Notes under the pieces: generated by a model
Databases searched by the model: none
What the model was told of the DNA's origin: nothing
The model's input: the letters and a program-made list of their open reading frames with translations, nothing else
NCBI GenBank assembly: GCA_947044365.1
Contig: OX345646.1
Coordinates: 198,501-262,500 of the forward strand
Direction of reading: 5' to 3'
Source of the DNA: Petrosia ficiformis
Taxonomy: Eukaryota; Porifera; Demospongiae; Haplosclerida; Petrosiidae
DNA length: 64,000 nt
Made by a program: the position numbers and the translations under genes
Part shown: piece by piece, positions 31,778 to 43,857 of the stretch
Position numbering within the stretch: position 1 is the stretch's first letter
Layout: each line of letters opens with the position of its first letter

Positions 31778-34700
31778 CATACATACATACATACATACAT
31801 ACATACATACATACTTTGCACTTTTGTCCTCTCAAGTTTAGCTTGTCCACCACTTGCACAGCATTTGTGCGATTTTCCATGACAACATATGCACAACCCC
31901 TAGCTATGACATGCTAAATAGATAGATAAATGAATATAAATAGATAGATAAATGAATATATATAGATAGATATATGAATAGAGGATGAATATAATATATG
32001 TACGTTACAGTACGTACATCTATTGACTTCACTGGTCCAAATTCCTGAATAGATTCTTGTAACTGTTCTTTGGAAATGTTTTTACTAAGATGACCCACCC
32101 AAACTGTGTTACTACACACTATGGAAAGATGGTTAGATAGATAGATAGATAGATAGATAGATGGATGTGATGCATAGATAGATGATAAAACCCAAACTAT
32201 AGATATAGATAGATAGATATATAGATGGTATTAATGAATAGGTGGACATATAATATTACATAATTGCTTATCAGATAGTCCTTGCCTGTAATATGTCCTG
32301 GTTTGTGTATAGGGGTTGATCTCTTCCTCTCTCTATCAGGAGAGTATCTCTCACCTCTTTCTCTCCTCTCTCCATCTCTTCCTTTCTCTCTATCTCTATC
32401 CCTATCTCTATCCCTATCTCTGTTTCTATCTCTATCCCTATCTCTATCCCTATCTCTATCCCTATCTCGGCCCCTGTCAGATCTGTAAGGACTCCTTTCT
32501 CTATATCGTTCACGGAAAGGTTCCCGATCACGATGATAAGGACTTCTTTCCCTAAAACGAGTGGGAGGAGATGAATGAAAACGAGATGATCGTCCAGCTC
32601 CAGGAGGAGGAGGAGGAGGTTGATTAGACCATCCTCTCTGTTCTTGCCACCTGAGAAATAAATATACTAGAGTCATAACACAAACAATAAACAAATTAAC
32701 AAACAATAACAAAACAGATAAATAAACAAACAATTGATTAACAAACAATAACAAAACAGATAAATAAACAAACAATTAACAAACAATAACAAAACAGATA
32801 AATAAACAAACAATTAACAAACAATAACAAAACAGATAAATAAACAATTAATTAACAAACAATAACAAAACAGATAAATAAACAAACAATTGATTAACAA
32901 ACAATAACAAAACAGATAAATAAACAAACAATTAACAAACAATAACAAAACAGATAAAAAAACAAACAATTGATTAATAAACAATAACAAAACAGATAAA
33001 CAAACAAACAATCGATTAACAAACAATAACAAAACGAATAAATAAACAAACAATTAAAAATATAAATAATAGAAGAGAACATAAATACCTGTTTGGTGAT
33101 TGTTGAGGTGGAAAATGTGGAGGTGGGCATGGCCAGTCGGATATGTGTGGAGGAAAAGGAAGAGGGGGACGATTAGATGAAGGAACAGAGAGGGGAGGGA
33201 ATGGAGGAGGAGGAAAAGGAGGATGAGAGGGAGGAAGAGATGGAGGTGGATGTGAGAAGTTAGGAGGAGGAGGAGGAAGGATGTTTGATTCCAGTTGATG
33301 TGGTATATCTATTTCTTGATCTCTTTCTCTATTGAACTGTTCGTTCAGTTTTTCAATGAAGGCAGTTGCAGATAATGAATCAATACCTCCAGGTGGAGGA
33401 GGAGGAGGAGGAGGCAATGGAGGCCTAATGAGAATAATACATGTATTATGTATAATTATACACTTACACAATATACATGTACATGTACGTATGTTACAGT
33501 ACAATGCACATATGTACTGATACATGTACATGTACATATATAATAAACAAATTGTGATATGCACAATAAAACTAATATTCATAATAATTAATTTATTCAT
33601 AACTTACTCAATATGATCACTAGATAGAACTGGGGGAGGAGGATGAGATGCAAGTATCGTATGATGACCTCCTCCTCCTCCTTCACCTTCCTCTTCACTG
33701 CTATAATCAAAATCATCTAATAAAGCCTATGAAACGAAAATATTATGTATGTATGTATGTATGTATGTACGTACGTACGTACGTACGTACGTATGTATAT
33801 ATGTATGTAAGTATGTATGTATGTATGTATGTATGTATGTATGTACGTATGTATGTATGTATGTATGTATATATATGTGTATTGATGTATTAATACCTTA
33901 TTGAATTCATTTGGTACAATAGATGATCTTGAAGTCAGATGAGAAGATGGAGGAGGTGTAGGAAGAGGTAATTGGTTAGGATTGGTCTTATTTTCATTTA
34001 TCAAACGTTGCTGTATGGCCTGTAGTTCTTGCAACTGTTTGGCTTTGTCCAGTAGTAATGTGATCATAGGTTGTCCAGCACCTGCTTCCAGTAGAGATTG
34101 TAATTGCTGTTGCTGTTGCTGTAGTAACACATCAATCTGTCCTTGATTATGGGATCCAATGGTAACACCACCTTTGACTTCATCTGTCACAGGTTGGGTA
34201 CTAGATGGTTGTTCCTCCGGACTACCACCTCCTTCTCTCTCAACCACTTCTAACTGATGAGCAGCGACAGGTGCAAGACTTAATAGAGAGTCAATCACTT
34301 CTTGAGAATATATATTGTTTTTGAGCCATAAATTCAATACTTTGATAATTTTACTCTATTTATAAGGAGAAGAATAATGAATACAAAATAAACACCACTA
34401 TGCATACATACATATACACATATATTATTATACAATACTTACCATGTCCTGTTCTGGACATTCGAAGAGATGAGTAAAAGTCTTTTCGATATTTTTACTG
34501 AAGCGAGGAGCAAACACTTCTCTCTGATCAGCAGACTGATGTTTGGATTGACGTAAAATAGAATCCATAACATACAGAGCTGGTAACTTGTACTGAACAG
34601 CTGCCTATGGAGATTACGATTATCACATGTCTGTCATGTGACCAAGAAAAATTAGTTACCTTGGTGATGAACTTTTCCACAATCATGACCACGTGTTTGT

Positions 34701-34975
34701 AAAACTAATTAAATGAAACAGAATGGGATTGAGTCTGATTTACAGATTTGGACTTGTATACTTGTATATCCTCAATCCTATTCCAGCTTGTCTTACCTTG
34801 GAAGCTTTCATAGCACGTTTAGTAATGTTAGTCATTTTAGCCCTGGAGACAGGTAACCTGGTCTCATAAAGGGAATATAACTGTGTAAAAATGAATTAAT
34901 ATTTATGCAAAAAATAATGAATACTTGACTTGCCTCAGTCTTGAACTCGTGCACAACTTCAGGAACATCATCCAT
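31507..34975 (-). CDS. SCAF8: SCAF4/SCAF8-like CTD-binding, RRM-containing factor
   Basis: Couples the RNA polymerase II C-terminal domain to transcript termination and processing. Eleven exons (34934-34975, 34797-34880, 34660-34704, 34443-34604, 33897-34355, 33608-33726, 33089-33424, 32286-32650, 32018-32118, 31815-31913, 31507-31716) close in frame to 673 residues. The N-terminal CID has AKMTNITKRAMKASKFYKHV, YVMDSILRQSKHQ and EVFAPRFSKNI. Then come a Q-rich coiled coil, polyproline runs, an RD dipeptide tract and an RRM (NTVWVGHLSKNI, ARGCAYVVM) with the family's IAWAPGRG and KEYWDVQNGISHIP tail. One gene stands for the vertebrate pair SCAF4 and SCAF8, and the symbol is used in that sense. 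Two introns (34933 and 32285) use GC donors. Mammalian proteins are longer after the RRM. Confidence 0.93.
32395..32470 (-). repeat. Coding RD-dipeptide tract in SCAF
   Basis: Twelve-base repeats (tatctctatccc) encode RDRDRD..., an arginine-aspartate tract typical of splicing-related proteins. The opposite-strand reading is a shadow. Confidence 0.9.
32690..33060. repeat. 42-47-bp minisatellite in SCAF intron
   Basis: About eight units with aacaataacaaaacagataa and ataaacaaacaatt, some extended by gatt. Confidence 0.92.
33745..33885. repeat. (GTAT)n microsatellite with (CGTA) block in SCAF intron
   Basis: gtat repeat with an inner block of tandem acgtacgt. It is antisense relative to the gene. 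Confidence 0.9.
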
Positions 34976-35295
34976 ATTTCAGTACTGTACTGTATACCAT
35001 GCATAGTATAGTACTACTGATATACGCAAATTAACCACACCCCTAACTGAGCATGCGCACTTCCAATACGTAACACGTGGGTACGGGCACAAGTATAGGT
35101 ACGAGGTTCGACCTCTGAGGGGAGGGGTGTATGTAATTATCTCAATCTCTATTAAAAGTATATATAGAACAAACATTTTAAAAGGAAGTATGATATGAAC
35201 TCAACGATAATATTCTGAACACAAAAAAATAAGTCGATGAGATGATATAATGGTTTGAAATATGATAATATATGCATCATCAGTCTATAGTGACT
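34976..35295. other. Intergenic: SCAF 5' flank and SMC6 3' flank
   Basis: 320 bp. Near the SCAF start it holds the CACCC motif (accacacccc), gcatgcgcac, an NRF1-like half site, and acacgtggg, so it probably contains the SCAF promoter. I see no further gene. Confidence 0.5.
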
Positions 35296-38200
35296 CTAGT
35301 CCAGCGTTTGTTGTGTCCTATCAGGTGCATTCAACTGTAGCACCTTATAGTTTCCTTGAAACTTCACACCAAGAGCACTAGAAAATCATAGATAGATAGA
35401 TAGATAGATCAAATAGATAGATAGATTGATTATAGATAGATAGATGGATCGAAGGATATATGCATACATGAACAAATAGATGGAAGAATACATGTACTAG
35501 TAAAGATATGTGAATAGATAGATGATGGATACATCAACAGTTAGATGGAAGGATACATACACATATATTGGCAGCATGGATTGATAGATAGATGGATCGA
35601 AGGATATATGCACGCATGAATAAATAGATGGAAGAATACATACACATATATCGGCTGCATGGATTGATAGATAGAAGGATATATGTACCTCATATCTTGT
35701 GGTGTAAAGAATATAAATTGTTTACTTCCATTAAGAGTTGCTTCTTCTAACATCAGTTGCATACTAACACGACGATTAATCAAATCCATAAACACATCAA
35801 ACTCATCTAGACACCGAAAAGGACTATCAATAGCATCCCACAGCGCCATTACAAATGAAACTGTGGCAAAAGAACGCTCTCCACCTGATAAAGAACGGAC
35901 ATTTTTAGTAGCTTGATGTTTATCCACTTGGACCTGTGGAAAAATATATGCATACAATGTACATGTACTGGGAGTCCATTAGTCAGTGCATTGGTCTACT
36001 GGAGTACATTAGTCAGTGCATTGGTCTACTGGAGTACATTGGTCAGTGCATTGGTCTACTGGAGTACATTAGTCAGTGCATTGGTCTACTGGAGTACATT
36101 GGTCAGTGCATTGGTCTACTGGAGTCCATTAGTCAGTGCATTGGTCTACTGGAGTACATTAGTCAGTGCATTGGTCTACTGGAGTACATTAGTCAGTGCA
36201 TTGGTCTACTGGAGTACATTAGTCAGTGCATTGGTCTACTGGAGTACATTGGTCAGTGCATTGGTCAGTGCATTGGTCTACTGGAGTACATTAGTCAGTG
36301 CATTGGTCTACTGGAGTACATTAGTCAGTGCATTGGTCTACTGGAGTACATTAGTCAGTGCATTGGTCTACTGGAGTACATTAGTCAGTGCATTGGTCTA
36401 CTGGAGTACATTGGTCAGTGCATTGGTCAGTGCATTGGTCTACTGGAGTACATTAGTCAGTGCATTGGTCTACTGGAGTACATTAATCAGTGTATTGGTC
36501 TACTGGAGTACATTCGTCAGTGTATTGGTCTACTGGAGTGCATTAGTCAGTGCATTGGTCTACTGGAGTAATTGGTCAGTGTATTGGTCAGTGCATTGGT
36601 CAGTGTATTGGTCTACTGGAGTACATTAACTTACGATAATTTCCAATTTTTTCTTGTCAATATCAAATCTTAATTGTCCATCATAACCTCTCTTTCTAAC
36701 AAAGTGTTGGAAGTATATTCTTGCACGATGAGCTGTCCTCATTCTCAAGTTCTCATACCCAATCACTCTCATCTTGAGACTTGATTTTAATTCCTAAAAT
36801 GGGAATTCATTTGTTTAATATTATTCTATCTATCTATCCATCATCCATCTGTCCACCATTAAAAGGTACTATAAAACTGGTGAATCACAAAACATTTTAT
36901 AAACAAGCCAGTCAAAACATCGGGCTACATGTACACATTGTAATTAACAGTGAGCATTTTAATATTCTCTTGAAATTTGTATTTTTACCCTGAACTATAG
37001 CCTTGGTACTGATTTTTTCATTCGAAAATCAATCATTTCAGATTGAGCCAAAAGTGTTTGTAGAGTTAGATAATGATGTCCTTATTATGTTTCCAAAGTG
37101 GTTTTGATCAATAATATTATCTGTTAGAACCGTGAGCATTTTAGTATTCGCTCGAAATTCGAATTTTTACCCTGAACTATAGCCTTGGTATTGAGCAAAA
37201 TCAGTCGTTTCAGATTGAGCCGAAACTGTTTCTAGAGTTAGATAATGATGTCCTTATTATGTTTCCAAAGTGGTTTTGATCAATGAATTACATGTTGTAC
37301 TTTATACTCCTTTGAGTCCACTATCAACAAAGGAAACAATAACACACTATATTTGTTACAGTACAGCCAATTCTTTACTCTGAAATAATACTTGTGTATC
37401 TATCTATCTATCTATCTACATGTATCTATCTACAATATCTATCCATCCATCTATCTATCCTTACACCTTCAAACTTACTATAAGAGAATTCTTCTCTTTT
37501 TTAATAGAATCAATTGTTGCATGAACCTTATCAATAGCCTCAAGATAATCAGATCTGATCTTATCTTGATCCGCTCTCCTAATGAGAAAATGGAGGACAA
37601 TAATAAATACACATACTTACGTACATACATACATACATACATACATTATACATACATACATACATACATATACATGCATACATACACACATACATGCATA
37701 CATACACACATACACATGTACATGTACCTCCCACTTTCAGATCGCAGTATTCTCTCAATTCTGTCAATCTCTTTCTGAATACTAGATTGTGTTCGATCAG
37801 TCTCAACCCTCTCAAACAGATCTTCGGTTTTCTTTGCTTTCTCCACAGCCTGAGTATGCAAATGATTAACATCTTCTTCTAATGTACTAATCTCTCCTTC
37901 TGTCTGACGTATACGTAACTCATATTGACGTATTATACGAACTGCCTTTTCAAAATCATCACTAGTACGCTAATATATAACATAATACAACATACACAAT
38001 AACAAACAGGTACATACATACATAGACATGTACATACATAGACATGTACATACATACATAGACATGTTTATACATACATAAACATGTACATACACATGTA
38101 CACACACAATACACATGTACATACATACATAGACATGTACATATACTGTAAATAGTAATACACACATATTTACATGTACACACATTCATGTACACACATA

Positions 38201-41200
38201 CTTTTAATTTAGCTCTCATTTCTTGTATACGACTCATAATCTCCTGAACCTTGCTATCATGTTCTTTCAGCTTATCATTCTGAGCTTCCAACACAACAGC
38301 TTTCTCTTTAATACTCTCCTTAACTCCGTCCATCTCTTTTCTTAATTCCATAAGTTTCCCTTCCAAATCCTGAACCTCTCCTTCCCATGTTGCAACATCC
38401 TCTTCCTGGTCCATGGAGTCAATTTCATCTATTTTAGCTTTTACGTTATCAATGGAAGTACGAATGTTGTTTCTACGTCCTTGTTCACGATGTATATAGT
38501 TTTTGATACCAGATAATTGATGCTGTGAGTATAGACAAAGGATGAATGGATGGACAAACAAATGGAAGGATAGATAGATGAATGGATGGATAGATAGATG
38601 AATGGATGGATGGATAGATAGATGAATGGAAAGATAGATAGATAGATGAATGAAAGGAGAGATAGATAGACAGATGGATGGATAGATGAATACTTACTTT
38701 AATACTCTCACTGTTCTTGTGTATATCATTACCTTTCTCCCTCAGTTCATCCAAATACTTCATTAGTTCATCCTTACATTGTATCTGTTGAGCAATGCCC
38801 TCTTCCATACTGGCATGAATAATTCCATATGGTCTCTTAATTTTATTAGAGTAATACCTGTTTGGTAAGACCTGATCACCTTCAATAGTATGAGCCTGTT
38901 AGTAATAATAACAATAACATAATGATACATTGTAAAGTAATATTAACAATGTATTAGCCTACACTAGACAATGGTTACTAAGGATGTTGCTATGGAGGTT
39001 ACTAGGAGACGAGTAGGTCTATCAAAGGGTTAAGAAGTATATGGTTACTTACAGCTCTAGCATTTCGTGGTGTTCTTTCATTCATAATATGTCTAGCCTC
39101 CGTCTTGTCATGAATTAACAGAGTGGATTCCACATTACACATATCCACTAGCATATTCATTACATCAGAATCTGCTACTTCAATCATCGACATAATGGTA
39201 GGATAAGAGGAGTGAGGTAACTATGGAACAAAGACAAGAATGATTAAACTAGAATTGGGAGATATTCCTGATGTAATTATTGTATTAAGTAAATTTAATG
39301 TGAGGTAATAGTTACCTCAAATAAGTACAAACAAAACACGAACTGATAGTATATATGGACTGATTGCTATTGTTTCTCCACCAAACAGACATCCTCAACA
39401 GCGTTATGAATTATGTATTATATGATGATAATTTTATGATATTCATTTATTTATTATTACAAGTGTATTTCAGAACATGGACTTCTCCTGACAAAGAAAA
39501 TAACTTACATTTCTCCCCACATTATATAACCGTCCCTATAAAAATTAATTAATTATAATAATTATTGGACGATACTCTTCACACTTACCTCAAACCTGCT
39601 AGTGATACAGGATGGGTGAGATCTACCTGGATAATTACGCAATACTTGATTAACAATGGACTTGAACACCCGTTCATCTTGATGGTTATCAATCAGAAAT
39701 CCAGATAAGTTACCAAACCCGATAGCAACTTCAATAGCATTGCACCATTTTTGATCTTTAACTTTGATAAAAGACCCTTAGATAGATAGATACACAAATG
39801 ATAGATAGATAGATAATTAATAGACCACACCCACCAATTGGCCCTTTAGGTAAACATCTAAATTGATGTTGTTGCTTGTTAATGGTATTCACGAGGTCTA
39901 TCATCCATCGCCCAAATCCACTAAGGGCATTATTTTTACTGGAGGATAATCGTCTCAACAAGTCATCACATTCTTTAATCTGTGATTGTGTTTGTTCTAT
40001 GTCAATACTATATAATAGATATATAATAACGGATAAATAGATTGAGAGTATCATAGATAGATAGATGAAGAAATGAGTGAATAGATATACTACTGAACTT
40101 ACAAACTCACACGTACCTGTTTCGTCGAAGATCTTCACTCACTGCCTTTAATTCAGTTTCTTTGTTCATTTTATCTTTGCTAGCAGTTGTTAATTTATTC
40201 TCTAATTCTTTCAACTGCTGTTGTAATCTCTCTATCTCCTTGGTATGTGCCTCACGTTCACCAGCAACATCTCTGTGACTCCTACAAGAGAGAATTATCA
40301 GATAGTATACAATATAAATAAGACATTCATAATTATACAATATAGACAATAAGATTGGAGGACATTATTTATCACACTCACAGTGCATGGTACACGTCAT
40401 GTGATTTATTATAACTTACTGATTCCTGATTTCTTCTAGTTTATCCTCAAATGCTTTTTTCTCTTTCCGAACAGCTTCCATATTTCGATTAATATTCATT
40501 ATTTTACCCTAATAAATGAAATCCAACAAAAGCATGTGACCACACCCATCAAATATAATTACGCAACCAGGCCTAGCCAACTGCACCTCATCACACCATT
40601 AACATCACATGCCTGTCACATGACCATAGTTATATATACCTTTGCTTCTCTTATTTCTTTCTCAATTGCTCTTTTCTTTGCTTGTAATTCATCTTTATGT
40701 TTCTCAATGTTACCAGCTTCTTCATTTCCTTCTTGTAATAGGACCATGGCTTCATCCTTATCTTTCTTTTTCTTCTCTTGGATTCCTTTGAGACGAACCA
40801 TCTATACAGAGAGACAGATCAGATAGATAGACACAGATGGATAGATAGATTACCTTCTCTTCACTTTTCTTAAGTTTGGTTTTTTCTACCTGAAGCACCT
40901 TACCAGCATCAATCGCTCTTTGTTCCATTTGCCTCACAACAGACCAGGCCAGCTCCTTGGACAGTGTCTGTAGTTTTTGTTCCAAGTTCTGCAATCGTTC
41001 AATATCTATAATTAAGAAGAGGAACAATCATATATCAATCGTGCATGCTAGCCCTTCTCAAATTTTAACACATCCCTTCATTATATAGTGTTCAGTTTTC
41101 TCCATGTAGGGCTGTACCTATTATTTCAAAATAATTGAATAATATAGGGCTTCCCACACAACAGGGTAACAATGTATATATGTTGGGAATGGCTCAGGCA

Positions 41201-43489
41201 GGGCATATATCTCTAAAGCTTTTATATTGTTGTTTTAGCCTCAAGCCCAATTTACTCTCAAGGAGTGGCTTAATTATTATCTATAGTAATTTAATTTACA
41301 TAGTGTATGGAGTATAAGTATGTGTTAAATTTTAATAGTCTAAAGTGTACTATTTAACACCTAGTTGGTGTAATTATCTTCATTACTGTCTATAGAGGTA
41401 CATGTTGAAAAAAGAAGAGGGATTTTACATCAGGGAAAACAATGGTGACCATGGTTACATGTAATGACTTGGTTACTTACTGTATAGTGATCATTACTAT
41501 TAAGTGGTCATAAATTATCTCATATTCTATACAAATACTCTAAAACAGTTTGCATCGAAAAGGTTTTATATCAGAGAGAACATGGTAACCATGGTTACAT
41601 GTACTGACTTGATTACCTTGTACTTCTTCCTCTAACTCTTTGGCTCTAGATTGTAATAGTGGTAACATTGATTTCTTTCTTTTGATCTCCTCTTGCATCA
41701 ATTTCTGTTTCTCTTCAGCACTGGCATAATCATGAGCTATTTGTTCCAGATGTGTACCTCTCATGAATAATTTATACTTGGCACTAGGATTGTTACTATG
41801 GAGAAAATTACGACTTGTATCCTGACTCAACATGGAAACAGGATTATCAACCTATACGTACATGTACATAAAAGAGGGTAAATTACATATGTACATAAGA
41901 GTACTGAGTACATGAGAGTACTGAGTACATTTACATGAGAGTACTGAGTATATGTATATGAGAGCACTGAGTACATGTACGTGAGAGCACTGAGTACATG
42001 TACATGAGAGTACTGAGTACATGAGAGTACTGAGTACATGTACATGAGAGTACTGAGTAGATGTACATGAGAGTACTGAGTACATGTACATAAGAGTACC
42101 GAGTACATGTACATAAGAGTACCGAGTACATGTACATAAGAGTACCTAAGAGCTGTACAGGTGGAATACAGAGTAGATGTACATGAGAGGGTACATTTAG
42201 AGTACAAGTACATATAGTATATTATTGAGTTGGATATACCTGGATATTAAAATGGTCCAGTATACGTGTGACTTCTTCCTTACCAGTAGCCACAATATGA
42301 CCTTATAAAGAAATAATTTAACATAACACGAATGATTCTATAATTATATATATATTTATACCTGAACTACTTTTTAATTTGTATGAGGATCCACCATCTT
42401 TTTTAATCTGTCTTACGATAGTAATAGACTTCCCATATTCATTAGGTTTGTAAGCTTCCATCCCTCTATTTCTCAAAGACAAAATTATATCTGAATGACT
42501 GGATAATTAACAATGAATATTAATTAATACATAGGTGGGTGTGGCTAGACTCACCTGCAATTACTTCGGATAAAACTTTTAAGAGAACTGGCTCGTTGAG
42601 TACTCATTGCTTTACCACCTAATGCTACAACAATGGCCGTCATGATGGCACTTTTACCACCTAATCAATGAAAAAAAAAACAAAGGACTAATACATCATA
42701 ACTAAAATATGCATATCACATGACTGAAACACACATCACATGACTGAAAAATACATATCATATGACTGAAACACACATCACATGACTGAAAAATACATAT
42801 CACATGACTGAAACATACATATCACATGACTGAAAAATACATATCACATGACTGAAACATACATATCACATGACTGAAACACACATCACATAGACTGAAA
42901 AATACATATCTGAAACACACATCACATGACTGAAAAATACATATTACATGACTGAAACATACATATCACATGACTGAAACACACATCACATGACTGAAAC
43001 ATACATGTCACATGACAGATATTTACATATACTGAAACAAAAACATCATGACAAAAAATACACAGCACATGAAAATTTACATTACTGAAACATCATCACA
43101 TGACTACAATTTATACATCACATGACTGAAACATACTTCCATTTTGTCCCAAGATAAAGTTTACATTAGAGTCTAAGATGACCTCCAGTCGTTTATGACA
43201 CATAAAATCAACTAGAGTAATCTTCTCAATGATTCCATCGTCAATCGCTTGGATCTAAAAGACAAAAGAATTGTATTTAGGATCACAACACAGGTACCAT
43301 CCTTACTACTCTACTACTGGATGGAGCTTCTTGAGAGGATATTGGTGAAAGAGGAATTTGACTTGCATCTATGCCATCGGGTATGTGCTCCATTTCACTA
43401 TCATCGTTTTCTTCATTATCTTCATTCAATTTGCTTCTCTTTTTCAAAGGTGCATCCTCCAAAGAGTTGCTAGGTCTCTTACCCGCCAT
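35296..43489 (-). CDS. SMC6: SMC6, structural maintenance of chromosomes 6
   Basis: ATPase arm of the SMC5/6 complex (DNA repair, SUMO ligase scaffold). Twenty exons, from 43298-43489 and 43137-43254 down to 35296-35377, close in frame to 1,097 residues, near the family length. The Walker A motif GQNGSGKSAI is split by an intron at 42661-43136. Two long coiled-coil arms flank the hinge (KWCNAIEVAIGFGNLSGFLI region). The C-terminal head has the signature LSGGERSFATVSFVMALW and the SMC6-specific Walker B ESPFRCLDEFDV-type sequence (DSPFRCLDEFDVFMDLINRR), then FIFFTPQDM. SPFRCLDEFDV separates it from SMC1-5. It is divergent with the CXXC-SAM gene. Confidence 0.97.
35385..35688. repeat. GATA-type repeats in last SMC6 intron
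   Basis: gatagataga runs and a duplicated block (gatggatcgaaggatata and ggaagaatacat, about 135 bp apart). On the sense strand it is CTAT-rich before the acceptor. Confidence 0.8.
35966..36626. repeat. 30-bp minisatellite in SMC6 intron
   Basis: About 20 highly uniform units made of tcagtgcattggtctactgg and agtacattag, with occasional 12-bp expansions (tcagtgcattgg). The period is a multiple of three, so 200-residue open frames run through it on the antisense strand. They are not genes. Confidence 0.95.
36955..37288 (-). repeat. Two dispersed satellite monomers in SMC6 intron
   Basis: The reverse complement of the 171/182-bp unit occurs about 1.8 times (ttttaccctgaactatagcc at about 36985 and 37165; gataatgatgtccttattat in both). 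Orientation is sense to SMC6. Confidence 0.93.
37600..37725. repeat. (ACAT)n microsatellite in SMC6 intron
   Basis: acat repeat with acatgcatac and acacac variants, running up to the exon ending at 37728. On the sense strand the intron starts gtacatgtac, then gtgtatg. Confidence 0.9.
37985..38195. repeat. acatagacatgtacat repeats in SMC6 intron
   Basis: Interrupted tetranucleotide run with recurring catagacatgtacatac. It adjoins the exon ending at 38202. Confidence 0.85.
38530..38690. repeat. GATG/GATA repeats in SMC6 intron
   Basis: gatgaatggatggatagata-type run. It is CATC/CTAT on the sense strand. Confidence 0.85.
41875..42200. repeat. 24-bp minisatellite (agtactgagtacatgtacat) in SMC6 intron
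   Basis: About twelve imperfect units with gagagtactgagtacatgta. The units contain nested palindromes (gtacatgtac, agtact). Confidence 0.9.
42715..43130. repeat. TCACATGAC-rich minisatellite splitting the SMC6 Walker A codon region
   Basis: Units of 22-25 bp with catcacatgactgaaac and acatat. The E-box-like core CACATGAC occurs more than a dozen times in the intron that interrupts GQNGSGKS. Confidence 0.92.
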
Positions 43490-43857
43490 ATGCACCTTTA
43501 GTTTCCCGCTACCACGTAGACACTTATCTGCGCATGCGCAGAAGATAAGTTTTCACTTCGAGGGGCGAAAGAGACGAAGAAACGATCTTATCTTTCGCAA
43601 AAGGATTTTCGTGTCGCGAAAGGGACGTGACTTCAACTTCGGAGAATAGTTGGTAAGTTTATTATAAAGAATAGGTATATATGAACTGGATTGATAACAA
43701 ACAAATGTTTTTATGTGCTTTTCACAGCTATAAATCAAGCTTATCACAATTTGTCACAAAGAAGTATTTGGCGGGATTTTGAAGTAAAGAATTCGTATTT
43801 ACATTATTATAATCAGTGAACACAATTTCAATTCCTATAGATCTATCACCAATAAAG
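43490..43857. promoter_or_regulatory. Bidirectional promoter, SMC6/CXXC-SAM, with NRF1-type palindrome
   Basis: 368 bp between start codons, locally GC-richer. tgcgcatgcgca at 43529-43540 is a perfect NRF1 (YGCGCAYGCGCR) site and sits inside a longer inverted repeat, acttatc...gataagt (about 43522-43550). A donor ttg|gtaagt near 43651 and acceptor cctatag at 43840 suggest a 5' UTR intron for the + strand gene. Confidence 0.65.

Noticed and set aside
31822..31913. SCAF exon ending at a gtgcaa donor
   Set aside because: Retranslation shows GTATGT at 31814 keeps the frame (RGQKCK to IAWAPGRG) and is the stronger donor.
35913..36629. Open frames of 238 and 211 residues on the + strand
   Set aside because: They run through the 30-bp minisatellite, whose period is a multiple of three, and lie antisense inside an SMC6 intron.
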